A stretch of DNA of 64,000 nucleotides from Coix lacryma-jobi var. lacryma-jobi (GCA_009763385.1 CM019829.1:38729705-38793704); one strand, 5' to 3'; shown: positions 21,956-32,185, numbered from the stretch's first letter. Made by a program: numbers and translations. The notes: generated by a model not told the origin, from the letters alone.

Positions 21956-22498
21956 ATGGTACGTACCAAGCAGACTGCACGCAAATGTACCGGACCTCGA
22001 GGTGTTCCTCGGCACGTTCTTGCCCCAAGAGGTGATGACCCTGCTGAGAGTGAGGGAAGTAACCAGCCCCTGGTCACTTACGAAGAAGGTGAAGGTAGTA
22101 ACACTGCCACTTCACAGCTGCAGGCGGAAGTAGACCGCCTGTATATGGAGTTGGCAAGGGCAAATGGAGAAAGGATGAGGGGCACCAGAGATAGGGAAGA
22201 GTTGCGTGAGCAGCTACAATACCACCACGAGCAGCACCAAGAGTATGAATGCAAGTGGAGGCAGGCCGTTGAGCAGAGAAACCGGGCACGAACCCGGGTA
22301 GATATAATGAGAGATAATCAAAACATCCTGGCAAACCATCATGCTGACCTGCATAGGCATGTAGAGGAGCTGACCGCACAGTTGCAGCCAGAACCTGCCA
22401 CACCACCACATCCTGAAAATGCATCTGAGGAAGAAGAAGAAGGAGATGAGGAGTTAGAACCGGTGGAAGATGAAGTCACATCTGAGGAAGAGTCATAG
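21956..22498 (+). CDS. Extra ORF of D: 180-aa protein with a histone H3 tail-like N-terminus, coiled coil and acidic tail
   Basis: A complete frame with a real ATG. The N-terminus MVRTKQTARKCTG matches H3 (MARTKQTARKSTG) except Val for Ala1 and Cys for Ser10. With one extra residue, PRHVLA then matches PRKQLA of H3 residues 16-21. Residues equivalent to R2, K4, R8 and K9 are kept. After residue 25 the H3 likeness stops and no histone fold is present. Residues about 55-145 are charged and coiled-coil-like (QLQAEVDRLYMELARANGER). The last 25 residues are mostly Glu/Asp. Val at position 2 permits removal of the start Met, exposing a free tail. It lies between the primer-binding site and gag, where most chromoviruses have no gene. 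Function unknown; mimicry of the H3 tail to engage chromatin readers or writers is a hypothesis. Confidence 0.85.
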   Translation: MVRTKQTARKCTGPRGVPRHVLAPRGDDPAESEGSNQPLVTYEEGEGSNTATSQLQAEVDRLYMELARANGERMRGTRDREELREQLQYHHEQHQEYECKWRQAVEQRNRARTRVDIMRDNQNILANHHADLHRHVEELTAQLQPEPATPPHPENASEEEEEGDEELEPVEDEVTSEEES

Positions 22499-22700
22499 AT
22501 TTAGAGGTTGAATAAGCATAAGGTGTATCACAGTGTATCTCTCTGACTTTGTAAACTAGTTAGTCAGAAAACCCCTATATAGTCAGATGGGTAAGAAAGT
22601 GGTCTCGATAGTCTTGCTCAAGAGCAGACTTGTATGAAAAAATAAGCTGACCTTGATATGTACAATGTATATGTATGAATGTTTGGTTTGTTTTGAACAG
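22499..22700 (+). other. Spacer between the H3-like ORF and gag, with a possible 110-bp intron
   Basis: A donor-like GTAAGAAAGT (22591) and an acceptor-like pyrimidine-rich TTTGGTTTGTTTTGAACAG ending at 22700 bracket 110 bases. The acceptor AG touches the ATG of gag. Splicing here, or from an upstream donor, could bring gag close to the cap. Confidence 0.45.
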
Positions 22701-24251
22701 ATGCCTGTTAACACTCGCGGTGCTAGTTCTTCTCATGGTGGGGATGACATCCCATATGCACCACCCGTTCCACCTTCTTTGGCCGATGCGATTGCAACAT
22801 TAGTCAATGCAACGACCTTGTTGGCGCAGAATCAGAATGCCGGACAACGGGGCCGTGGCCGTTATAATAGGGAGGAAACAACATATATGGACTTCACGGA
22901 TACTCATCCTCCCGTATTCACAAAAGCAGATGAACCTCTGGAGGCGGATGACTGGCTCCGCACTATGGAGCAGAAATTCAGTCTTATCAATTGTACCGAG
23001 ATTCAGAAGCCAGCGTTTGCAGCGCAACAGCTTCGTGGCGCTGCAGGAGTTTGGTGGACAAACCTATCAGCGGTTCAACCGGCTGGCCACCGAATTACCT
23101 GGGCTGAGTTCAGGGCAGCCTTCAGGGCTCACTATATACCCGAGGGAGTTATGCAAATGAAACTTGAAGAGTTCTTAGCTCTCCGTCAGGGAGATGAACC
23201 TGTAATGCAGTACATTGGAAAATTCAATCATCTGTCCCAATATGCTTTCGATCAAGTCAATACGGAGGAGAAAAAGAAGGGATGTTTCATGAGGGGATTG
23301 AATACAAAACTTCAATCAATGATGACTACTTGTGGCAATATCAGCTATAATGAAGCAGTGAATATTGCTATAGCAAGCGAGGAAAAGAACCGCAAACATA
23401 AGGAGGCCAAGAAGAAGAGGGGACTTGTGTCAGGGTTTGGATCATCTGGCGGCAACAAGAAGCGTCAGAAGTTTATATATCATCCGGTCCAACAGTTCCG
23501 CCCATCTTATCGCCCATCTTATCGTCCGCCTCAGCAGCAGCAGTATCCTCAGAGGACGTTTGCAAGGCCTGCTATGCCTTTCAATACTCAACGTCAGCTG
23601 AATGTTCCTGCCATTCGTCCACCAGTGCCACAAGCTACCAATGGTCCATGTTATAATTGTGGAAAGGCGGGGCATTTTGCTCGTGAATGTCCTTATCCAA
23701 GGCAGAATGTTCCCAATGCCAATGCACCAAGGCCAGCAGGAAATCAGCAAGCAAATCAGAATCGGGGAAATGCACAGAATAATCAAAAGGGTAAAGGTGC
23801 TCCGAAAACGGGAAAGGTTTTCCACACTCAAATAGAAGCTATTCCTGAAGGAGAACCTGTTATGCTTGGTATGTTCCCTGTTGCTCAACACCCAGCTATT
23901 ACACTTTTTGATTCTGGTGCATCGCATACTTTTATGAATAGAACATTTGCGGAAAAGCATGATATACTTATTGATGAAACCCAAGATAACTTCTTGATAC
24001 AGTCACCTGGGGGTCGACTAAGTACTAAGGAAATGGTACGTCAGGTACCTATAGATCTGGGTGGATATATATTTCCAACCTCCATGATAATCTTAAAAGA
24101 TCCAAGTATAGATGTGATCTTGGGTATGAACTGGATGAACCAGAGAGGTGCAGTGATAGACACCTTGAATAGAACCATCAGACTTAACGTACCTAATAGC
24201 AAGTCTCAACTTCTTATCCATCTTCCTACTCTTAAGAGAGCAGTTGAGTAA
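22701..24251 (+). CDS. gag-pro: Gag-protease of D (516 aa)
   Basis: I chose the ATG at 22701 (MPVNTRGASSSHGG) directly after the acceptor-like AACAG. The open frame starts further up at 22653, but that part reads as leader. The gypsy gag domain covers about residues 70-230 (LEADDWLRTMEQKF, GVWWTNL, FRAHYIPEGVMQMKL) and forms the particle. A zinc knuckle CYNCGKAGHFAREC starts at residue 317. An aspartic protease follows with the active site LFDSGASHTF (Asp404) and the flap-side motif DVILGMNW. It stops with TAA at 24249-24251. Pol continues in the same frame without its own ATG, so either the stop is read through or it is a mutation. Confidence 0.9.
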   Translation: MPVNTRGASSSHGGDDIPYAPPVPPSLADAIATLVNATTLLAQNQNAGQRGRGRYNREETTYMDFTDTHPPVFTKADEPLEADDWLRTMEQKFSLINCTEIQKPAFAAQQLRGAAGVWWTNLSAVQPAGHRITWAEFRAAFRAHYIPEGVMQMKLEEFLALRQGDEPVMQYIGKFNHLSQYAFDQVNTEEKKKGCFMRGLNTKLQSMMTTCGNISYNEAVNIAIASEEKNRKHKEAKKKRGLVSGFGSSGGNKKRQKFIYHPVQQFRPSYRPSYRPPQQQQYPQRTFARPAMPFNTQRQLNVPAIRPPVPQATNGPCYNCGKAGHFARECPYPRQNVPNANAPRPAGNQQANQNRGNAQNNQKGKGAPKTGKVFHTQIEAIPEGEPVMLGMFPVAQHPAITLFDSGASHTFMNRTFAEKHDILIDETQDNFLIQSPGGRLSTKEMVRQVPIDLGGYIFPTSMIILKDPSIDVILGMNWMNQRGAVIDTLNRTIRLNVPNSKSQLLIHLPTLKRAVE

Positions 24252-26174
24252 GTGTGTGCTACCTCTGTCAAGGAAATCCAAGACATTCCAGTGGTCTGTG
24301 AGTTTCCTGATGTGTTCCCAGAGGATTTACCTGGTCTGCCACCAAATCGTGATGTGGAGTTTGAGATAGAACTCAAACTAGGCACAGCACCAATAGCCAG
24401 AAAGGCTTATAGGATGCCACCAAAGGAGTTAGCAGAGTTGAAAGCTCAGTTACAAGGCTTGCTAGATAAAGGTTTCATTCGACCTAGTTCGTCACCATGG
24501 GGTTGTCCAGCAATATTTGTAAAGAAGAAGGACCATACCCTGAGGCTATGTGTGGATTATCGTCCTTTAAATGAAGTGACAATCAAGAACAAGTATCCTT
24601 TGCCCCGTATTGATCTCCTCTTTGATCAACTTACCGGTGCGAAGGTATTCTCGAAGATAGATTTGAGATCAGGGTATCATCAGATCAAGATCAAACCAGA
24701 AGATGTTCCGAAAACAGCATTCACTACTAGATACGGTCTGTATGAATATCTAGTTATGTCTTTTGGTCTGACCAATGCCCCAGCACATTTCATGTATTTG
24801 ATGAATTCAGTGTTCATGCCAGAACTAGATAAGTTCGTGGTTGTGTTTATTGATGACATTCTCATCTATTCCAAAACCAAAGAAGAACATGCAGAACATC
24901 TCAGGATAGTGTTGACTCGCCTGAGAGAACATCAGTTATATGCTAAATTCAGTAAATGTGAGTTCTGGATAAATGAAGTTCAATTTTTGGGTCATGTTCT
25001 GTCAGCCGAAGGAGTGGCAGTGGATCCAAGTAAAGTCCAAGAGGTTCTTGACTCGAAGTCCCCAATTTCAGTACATCAAGTTCGGAGTTTCTTAGGATTG
25101 GCAGGGTATTATCGAAGATTTATCCCTGACTTCTCCAAGATCTCTAAACCCATGACCACACTACTAAAGAATGACACTAAGTTTGTATGGTCAAAGGAAT
25201 GTGAAGAATCTTTTCGAACTTTGAAAAAGTTGTTGACAACCGCACCAGTGTTAGCCCAGCCAGACATTGAAAAATCCTTTGATGTTTATTGTGATGCTTC
25301 AGGCAAAGGCATTGGGTGCGTACTGATGCAGGAAGGCAGAGTCATTGCTTATGCTTCACGACAGCTGAAACGGCACGAGGAACATTACCCAACGCATGAT
25401 TTAGAGTTAGCAGCTGTGGTTCATGCTCTAAAGATCTGGCGGCACTATTTATTGGGTAATACATGTCATATATACACCGATCATAAAAGTTTGAAGTATA
25501 TCTTCACACAATCAGAATTGAATATGCGACAGAGAAGATGGCTAGAATTGATAAAGGATTATGATATTGAAGTACACTATCATCCAGGTAAAGCCAATGT
25601 AGTGGCAGATGCACTCAGTCGAAAGGATCATTGCAATTGTCTAGAAGTTAAGCCAGTCGATGTTACTTTGTGTTATGAGTTTGAAAGTTTAAGCCTTGAA
25701 ATGATTCCACAAGGAAATCTTGCCAATGTGACAGTTCAATCATCCATTAAGGATCAGATCATTGCAGCTCAGAAAGAAAGCAAGGGAATGATCCATCTAA
25801 AAGAAAGGATTCACTCTGAGCAGAATTCCAATTTTAAAATGGATGAAGCTGGAGTGATTTGGTTCAAGGATCGGTTAGTGGTTCCAAAAGTTCCTGAGCT
25901 CCGAAAGCAGATTCTTGATGAAGCTCATGCAACAAGATTTTTAATACATCCAGGCAGTAATAAGATGTATCAAGATTTGAAACAGAGATTCTGGTGGACT
26001 AAGATGAAACTTGAAATTGCCAATTATGTAGCAAAATGTGATACTTGCCAGAAAGTGAAGGCAGTTCATCTTAGGTCTGCTGGAGAATTGCAACCATTGC
26101 CAATTCCATCTTGGAAGTGGGATGACATTAGTATGGACTTTATAGTGTGTCTGCCCAGACATCAAAGGGTTTGA
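24252..26174 (+). CDS. pol: D pol: reverse transcriptase, RNase H, integrase zinc finger (open over 640 codons)
   Basis: In frame with gag-pro after one TAA. RT motifs: KAYRMPPKELAELK, RLCVDYRPLN, SKIDLRSGYHQIKI and the catalytic FIDDIL near 24850. RNase H: DVYCDASGKGIGCVL, then the ribonuclease tail to VVADALSRKD (about 25620). The integrase HHCC finger starts near 25920 (HATRFLIHPGSNK...CDTCQ). The core begins MDFIVCLPR and the frame is lost at 26170. RT and RNase H look catalytically complete. No ATG opens this segment, so it depends on the gag frame. It should make cDNA in the particle if expressed. Confidence 0.9.
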   Translation: MCATSVKEIQDIPVVCEFPDVFPEDLPGLPPNRDVEFEIELKLGTAPIARKAYRMPPKELAELKAQLQGLLDKGFIRPSSSPWGCPAIFVKKKDHTLRLCVDYRPLNEVTIKNKYPLPRIDLLFDQLTGAKVFSKIDLRSGYHQIKIKPEDVPKTAFTTRYGLYEYLVMSFGLTNAPAHFMYLMNSVFMPELDKFVVVFIDDILIYSKTKEEHAEHLRIVLTRLREHQLYAKFSKCEFWINEVQFLGHVLSAEGVAVDPSKVQEVLDSKSPISVHQVRSFLGLAGYYRRFIPDFSKISKPMTTLLKNDTKFVWSKECEESFRTLKKLLTTAPVLAQPDIEKSFDVYCDASGKGIGCVLMQEGRVIAYASRQLKRHEEHYPTHDLELAAVVHALKIWRHYLLGNTCHIYTDHKSLKYIFTQSELNMRQRRWLELIKDYDIEVHYHPGKANVVADALSRKDHCNCLEVKPVDVTLCYEFESLSLEMIPQGNLANVTVQSSIKDQIIAAQKESKGMIHLKERIHSEQNSNFKMDEAGVIWFKDRLVVPKVPELRKQILDEAHATRFLIHPGSNKMYQDLKQRFWWTKMKLEIANYVAKCDTCQKVKAVHLRSAGELQPLPIPSWKWDDISMDFIVCLPRHQRV

Positions 26175-27140
26175 TTCTATATGGGTCATTGTTATCGTCT
26201 GACCAAATTAGCTCATTTCATATCTGTTAAAACAGCATATCCAGCATCTACCTATGCCCATATATTTGGACAGAATTGTAAGTCTGCATGGGGTTCCAAA
26301 GACTATCATACTCAGATAGGGGACAACAGTTTGTTAATGTTTTCTGGAGGCAGCGCTTACATGAGTCTTTGGGTACCAAACTTCTGCATAGTACAACTTA
26401 TCATCCCAGACTGGGGGCCAAACTGAAGGGTTAATCAGATCTTAGAAGATATGTTAAGATCTTGTGTGCTCAATTATTCAGAGAAATGGGATGAATGTTT
26501 GCCTTTGCAGAGTTCTCTTAAACAATGTTATCAAGAGAGTATTAAGATGGCACCATTTGAAGCTCTGTATGCAGAAGATGCAGAACACCTTTAAACTGGT
26601 CTGAACCGGGAGAACGTAGTCTCTTTGGAGTTGACTTGGTTAAGGAAGCTGAAGAAAAAGTCAGGTTAATTCGAGAGAACATGAAGATAGCGCAATCCAG
26701 GCAAAAGAGCTATGCCGATAAGAGACGTCGTCTCTTACCTTTGAAGTTGGTGATTATGTCTATCTCAAGGTGTCACCAATGAAAGGATTTACTCGATTTG
26801 GAATCAAAGGAAAGTTGGCACCTCGATATATAGGTCCGTATCAGATCCTTAAAGATTGGAAAGGTGGCATATCAACTTGACTTAACCACCACAGCTATCT
26901 TTAGTCCATAATGTGTTCCCTGTCTCTCAGTTGAAGAAATGTCTTCAAGTGCCTGACCATGTCATTCATGTTGAAGAGATTGAATTAGAGCTTGACCGGG
27001 ACATATTCAAATATCCTATCAAGATTCTTGACCAGAAAGATCGAGTTACGCGAAAAAAGAACTGTCAAGTTCTACAAGGTTCAATGGAATCAACATACGA
27101 GGAAGAAGCCACGTGGAGTCGGAAGAGTTTCTCTTAGAAA
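26175..27140 (+). pseudogene. D integrase core and chromodomain remnant
   Basis: Fragments in all three frames: LTKLAHFISVKTAYPAS-like text at about 26196, a trace of the catalytic-core end near 26400 (TTYHPRLGAKLKG), KIAQSRQKSYADKRRR near 26690, and FPVSQLKKCLQVPDHV near 26920. Then KILDQKDRV (about 27020) and, in another frame, VKFYKVQWNQHT (27060-27095), which resemble the start and the KVQW strand of the Tekay-clade chromodomain. Several frameshifts and stops mean no functional integrase. The chromodomain would direct integration to methylated H3 chromatin in an intact relative. Confidence 0.8.
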
Positions 27141-27286
27141 GTTTTCCGGAGTTTCTCTCTTCTGTGTAATCCTCGTAATCTGTCTTTTGGGAATCTTTCC
27201 CGCTTTATGTAAAGGTTAGTAATGGAAGTGCCGAACACATTTCCCTTTCCATTACTTAGCTACAGGTTAAATCTCGGGACGAGATT

Positions 27287-27305
27287 TCTTTAAGGGGGAA
27301 AGAGC
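27287..27305 (+). other. Polypurine tract of D
   Basis: TTAAGGGGGAAAGAGC lies directly before the 3' LTR start (TGTAACAC) and follows CTCGGGACGAGATTTC, typical context in Tekay/Del elements. It primes plus-strand DNA synthesis. Confidence 0.8.
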
Positions 27306-30300
27306 TGTAACACTCTGGTGTTAAGCAAGATAAAATTGACTGTCATCATATGCACTGGCATTTTATCTGAGTTAATAACCTGATTATGCATTCACTTAAA
27401 CAAGTTTAATTTCATGCTTGTGCTTAGTGATAAGGAGTGTTTAAGTTTGCAATCCTAGTTTATGCTTTCTTGTTAAGAATAATGCTTTTTATGCTTTATA
27501 AGGGTATTATGGTATCTTATGTATAGTAGTTGAATTTATACCCAACCCTGATATTATGTCTCAAAGGTGTAGTGGAACATGTTTCAAGCTACCTTTGAGG
27601 TGTAATTCCAGATTGGAATGAAATTCAAGTAAATAGTTTAAATAATTCAAAAACCCTATTTTATCCCCTTTCTATAAATCAATTTTGAAAGAATTTGGGT
27701 ATGCTTTAAAAGCAAAGTTGCTCTATTTCTGATAGGAACAACTTTGGTATTTAAAGTTTTTCAAGTGTTCTTGTGAAATCAAAAGTAATTGTAAAGTCCT
27801 CTTTTGCCCTTTTTTGTCCTCTTTTGTATTTCAAATCATAATTCAAAATCTGAGCATATTTTGGGTATCTTGCAAAAATGAAAGATGTTCAGTATTGAAT
27901 TCTGAGCATTTGATATTTGGCATATTTTCAACTTCTATTCAAAAATCAAATATAAGTAATTTTAGAAAGGATAGAAAAGAGAAAAGGGGGGATAAGTTTG
28001 AGCTTCTGTTCATGGCGGTGACCGCCCGAGCTAGGGTCGGCGACGCCAGCGGGATGGCCGCAGTTCTCTCCCGAATCAACGCACGACTGAGTCCGTGGCG
28101 AAGTAAGCTGCTGCTGGCACTCTTCCTCGCGTCGTGGCGTCACCTCTCTGAGCTCGCCGTCGCCATGTTTGCCACCAAGGTACCGACGGAACAATCCGGT
28201 CAAACCTCCAATTCACCGTCTCCAGTCTTTTCCCATCCTTTTTCACCGCGCCTATAAGTACTTACTTCACTTCTTGGCGCATCTCCCAGACCTATACTCT
28301 CCATCTCTACTGCACCAGAGAGCTCATACTCGCCGGTTTTCTTCCCGCCGAGCAGAAAGCGCCGCCGAGCTCGACCTCTCCGTGGTCAGCTTAACCGAGT
28401 ACTTCTCCACTCTCTCTTTCTCGTGTTTGTGTTTCGTCTTGATCCCAAAGAGCTCATCGGCTCGATGGTTCCTTGTCTGGTGCTCAGGTTTTACCGGAAC
28501 AGCGTTGTCTTCGCCGGAGTTTACCGCCGAAGGCCACTGTTCCGTGGACGCCTACTCTCCGTGCAACCTCTGCTTAACCAGTTACACCAACAACATCAGG
28601 GTGAGCTTCTAGACCTTCCTAGCCTCTCCGTTTGCTTGCCTACGGTCTAGGTTCGCCGGAACAGGGCTAGCCGAGATCCGATCCGCCGCCATGCGTGGCC
28701 AGGCTCAACCCGAGTGGTAGAGTGTAGGGTTGAGAGCTCAATCGACTGCGGCTGTCTTGCCGGTGTTGGTGCTTGCGTCCGTTGGGTCTCTAGTGGCCAG
28801 AGTTGGCCGGCGTAAGTCACGCCGCCGCTCGGTTCGCCGTCGTGCACACCGGCCATGGTTGGGGACCTTGTGGTTGTAAAGATGAGAAGTTCCAGGGTGT
28901 TGGTTGCGAAGTTGCAGACTCAGGTGAATAGCGCCTTGGACTGCGGGTTGTTTTAGTGTAAGCCGAAGGGCTTTTCTGCAAAGCTGTCATGCACACCGCT
29001 TCGCTCGAGCCAAGCCTCGGCGAACGCGTTCACCGTCCCCGCCCGAGCTAGGCCTCGGACGAACGAGCGTTTTTTCCGTCTCGCCCGAGCCTCGACTAAG
29101 CCTCGAGATAAGCCTCAGCGGCACGGCGCAACGTATCGCCCGAGCCTCGAGCTAGGCCTCGAGCGGACCCTCGGGCGCTGTCTCGCTGGAGCCGGGCCTC
29201 GAGCGAACGCACCCTCACTCAACTACTGTCGTGCACTCGCGCCACGCTGGGCCGAGTTTGGCTTGGGCCGAAAGCCCAGTTTGGGCTCGTTCAAGTTTTT
29301 CTTTTTCTGGCTTTTTGCACAGTAATCAGTTTTGTTGTTTTTTGCTATATTTAATCTATAGCTCTGTTAATTATGAAATTTGACATGATAGATGATAGCA
29401 TGTCTGTACTAATATAAAAATTATAAAATTTGTGTTTTGAGTACTTTTGATATGACATTTAAATCTGTGCTTTAATTAATAAATGTAACTTTGATGATTT
29501 ATGTAATTTTCTGTGTTTCTCCAAAAATCATAAAATTTGACATGGGAGTTTATATCATTGATATACACCTTCAGGTTTAATTTCATCTTTGTTTGACAAA
29601 GTATGCTTGGTGTATAAATAAAAAGGCTAATTAAAATAATTAATAGAATAAATAGAAATAGTTGATCCCTGTAGATTTTGTGACTTTTGGAATTGTTTGA
29701 CAACCAATAGGAAACTAGCAAGATTTGCTCCCTGGTTATGGGTTTCCTTTATACAAATGCCTTTTTGTTGCTTGTAAGTTGCTTTATCAGAAAAATAATA
29801 AAACTTGTTTAGTGTTTATAATAACTAAAATGGGTTTGTTGGTTTGCAACTTTACCGTGAGGGAAAGTTGTACTCTGTAAAGGGTATAGTTAAGAAAAAT
29901 TTCCATCTTTACCATGATCACATCATAAGCATCTCATTACTCATGCATATGCACTTCTATGTGTAGATCCCGCTTCTGAAGGCCCTAACTCTCAGTGGAT
30001 TTCTCCTGAGGGTGCAGACCTTTCTTGTTTTTTCAGAATCTTCGGACTTCACCGATCCTCAAGGCAAGCCCCGGTGCTTTTAACCTTTACTTGTTTTTAT
30101 AAAGTTTTTATTAAAATGTTGTTAAGATAAACTACTGCATTAGGTTATAGGAGTTGTGTGATGGCCTACTCCTTGCACTGTTTACCTCCACCTGAAGATC
30201 CACCTGCCTTGTTTAAAAACTATTTGCAAAATGCTTAGTGATGCTATACAATAGATTTACAAAAATGCCAATTTCAAAAGTGTGATCACTTAAAGAATAT

Positions 30301-31528
30301 TTATGGGATTTTGGCTTTACTCCCCGACTGTTGGCTAAGTATCTGATCCGTACCTAGTCAACGGCAAGGAGAGGTTGTCCTAGCGTACGGTGCCGTCATG
30401 TTGTAGTCTGGGACTCAACAGTTGACACCGACTGGGACAGGGTTGAAAAACTGACAGGACTGTTACGCTTGGGTGAGATATAACCAAGGTACGGTTCCTG
30501 GCGGAAAAAATAGGGACCATCCGTGTGGGGGCCTGCTGGCTAAGACTTGTAACTATTCACATACTTCGGAAAGCTCTGGCTCCGAGGAATCCTTTATTGG
30601 GACCGACAACCGCGCACTGGAGTGGAGAGATGACGGAAGTAGCTTGTACCCACGTGGTCGTCGTACCTGGATATGAGTGGTGTACTGTACTTCTGGGTGG
30701 CGTAGGACCGGGCCCAATCTTGGAGGAATCGTGGTAGACGGTTGGCCTATGCAAGCTTGGGTGCTACATATGCCATGTGAATAGGGATCCTCAGCTGAGT
30801 ATTCTTTATCCGGATTAACGTTGCTCCTCGGTTATGGAGACTTGGTCACTGACTGTCAACGAGAGTGGTTCTCAACTAGGTATGTTTTGAAAGGTAAAAT
30901 GAATCATGAACGATGAAGAATTGAGAGATACTTGAATCTTTCCTAAACAAAACAAGATTTACAAAAATGCTTTTTGTGCAAAATACTTGATTTTGTTTAA
31001 GCCTTACCTTGACTTCCTAAGCCTCTCATTCCTGAGTCTTCTCTCCTCTTTTCTTATCGGTTAAGTCTTGTTGAGTACTTTTGTACTCAGGTTTTGTTAA
31101 CCTTGTTGCAGGTGAGTACATGGATCCACCTTTTGATGGACAATGCTACTTCACTCTAGTAGAAGAAAGTGATAACGATTCTGATGTGTGACCTTGGGCA
31201 AGTAACCTCTTTTGAATGAGTTTGGTAATATAAAGTTCCGAACAGTTATGTAATAAGTATTTTGGTGATGTAAACTTTAAACCTAAGTTTTATCTATGTA
31301 TATTAATCTTTCCGCTTTTACTCTGATTTATCTTATCTATAAAACTGTTGTAATACTGTGATGCTTGATGAGGGATTATCCTGGAAAGAATGTAACGTGG
31401 ATGATTCGGGTTTCCCGAGGACACCCGACAGACCTCTTGAATCATTTGGAACTCGTGCACGCCGATCAAAGGTCCTTAGGACAATGATGGGTGCATGTGG
31501 GCCACTTAATTTAGGAGGTTCTGCCACA
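27306..31528 (+). repeat. 3' LTR of D (4223 bp)
   Basis: Full-length, uninterrupted partner of the 5' LTR. Compared with that copy it shows few substitutions but many single-base losses in homopolymers, at least nine in its first 700 bases. TATA box at 28253-28258. It ends TTCTGCCACA just before the GAAAC duplication. Confidence 0.93.
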
Positions 31529-31533
31529 GAAAC

Positions 31534-32185
31534 TTGCTTGCTGGTGCATTTTCATCTAAGGGGGAGAAAATATTGACAAATCATGAGTGCCTTCTGTGTT
31601 CAACTAAGGGGGAGAAAATGTTGATAAATCATGTATTTTCCAAGTTGAACTAAGGGGGAGATTTCCTGGTTGTGTGCACCATTCGAGGGGGAGTTTGCTC
31701 GCTGCTGCGTTTTCGAGCTGGTAACAATTGGTTCGGAGCATTTTTGGTAGCAAGTTGTGTTGAGCCTTTGCCTCTTTCTTGAGGGACTAGCACCTTTGCT
31801 TTTATGCTCCTCAGCTGATATCTAGTTTTCTTCAGTTGGTATCGAGCTTCCTCTCTAGCGGTGTTGATCCCGTCTGCCTCTTCTTGAGGGCTAGCTCTGT
31901 TTTGCTTGAATTTTCAGTTGATTCTTCAATTGGTATCAAGTTTTCATGCTAGCGGTGTTGAGCCTGTTCTACCTCCTCTGAGGGCTAGCTTTGCTTTGTT
32001 TGGTTTGCGTCGAGCCGTTGCCCATGTCTTTGGAACCAAGTTGTTTTGCTCTTTCCACTTGACCTTCTTCGGCTTTGATATGCTTTTGGGTCATTTGGTT
32101 GAGTTCTCTCTCCTACTTTCTTCCTTCCTCTATTCCATTTATGATTTGTGTTGGTAGTTGACAATGCACTCATCAAGGGGGAGAT
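31534..32185 (+). other. 3' untranslated interior of S1, second part, with multiple polypurine tracts
   Basis: AAGGGGGAGA-type tracts lie at 31558-31570, 31606-31618, 31652-31662, 31685-31693 (GAGGGGGAG) and 32175-32184; the last is one base before the 3' LTR and is the functional one. The repeated tracts before the 3' LTR are a known Sirevirus signature. TCAGTTG-ATCAAG-type phrases repeat between them (31810-32000). No coding frame. Confidence 0.8.

Larger units (their letters stand above)
12903..31528 (+). mobile_element. Tekay/Del-type Ty3/gypsy chromovirus D, nested in S1
   Basis: LTRs of about 4.2 kb start TGTAACACTCTGG and end GAGGTTCTGCCACA. The perfect duplication GAAAC is at 12898-12902 and 31529-31533. 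Interior (21468-27305): iMet primer-binding site, an extra ORF with an H3-like N-terminus, gag-protease, RT-RNase H, decayed integrase and chromodomain remnant, then a polypurine tract. Long LTRs, a TGTAACAC start and the chromodomain place it with chromoviruses of the Tekay/Del clade; the clade name is inference from family knowledge. The 5' LTR is 4.35 kb longer than the 3' LTR because of a reversed solo LTR inside it. Confidence 0.92.

Noticed and set aside
22701..24251. Upstream start of gag at 22653 (MICTMYMYECLVCFEQ)
   Set aside because: The stretch reads as leader and contains the acceptor-like tract; MPVNTRGASS at 22701 is a more usual gypsy gag start.
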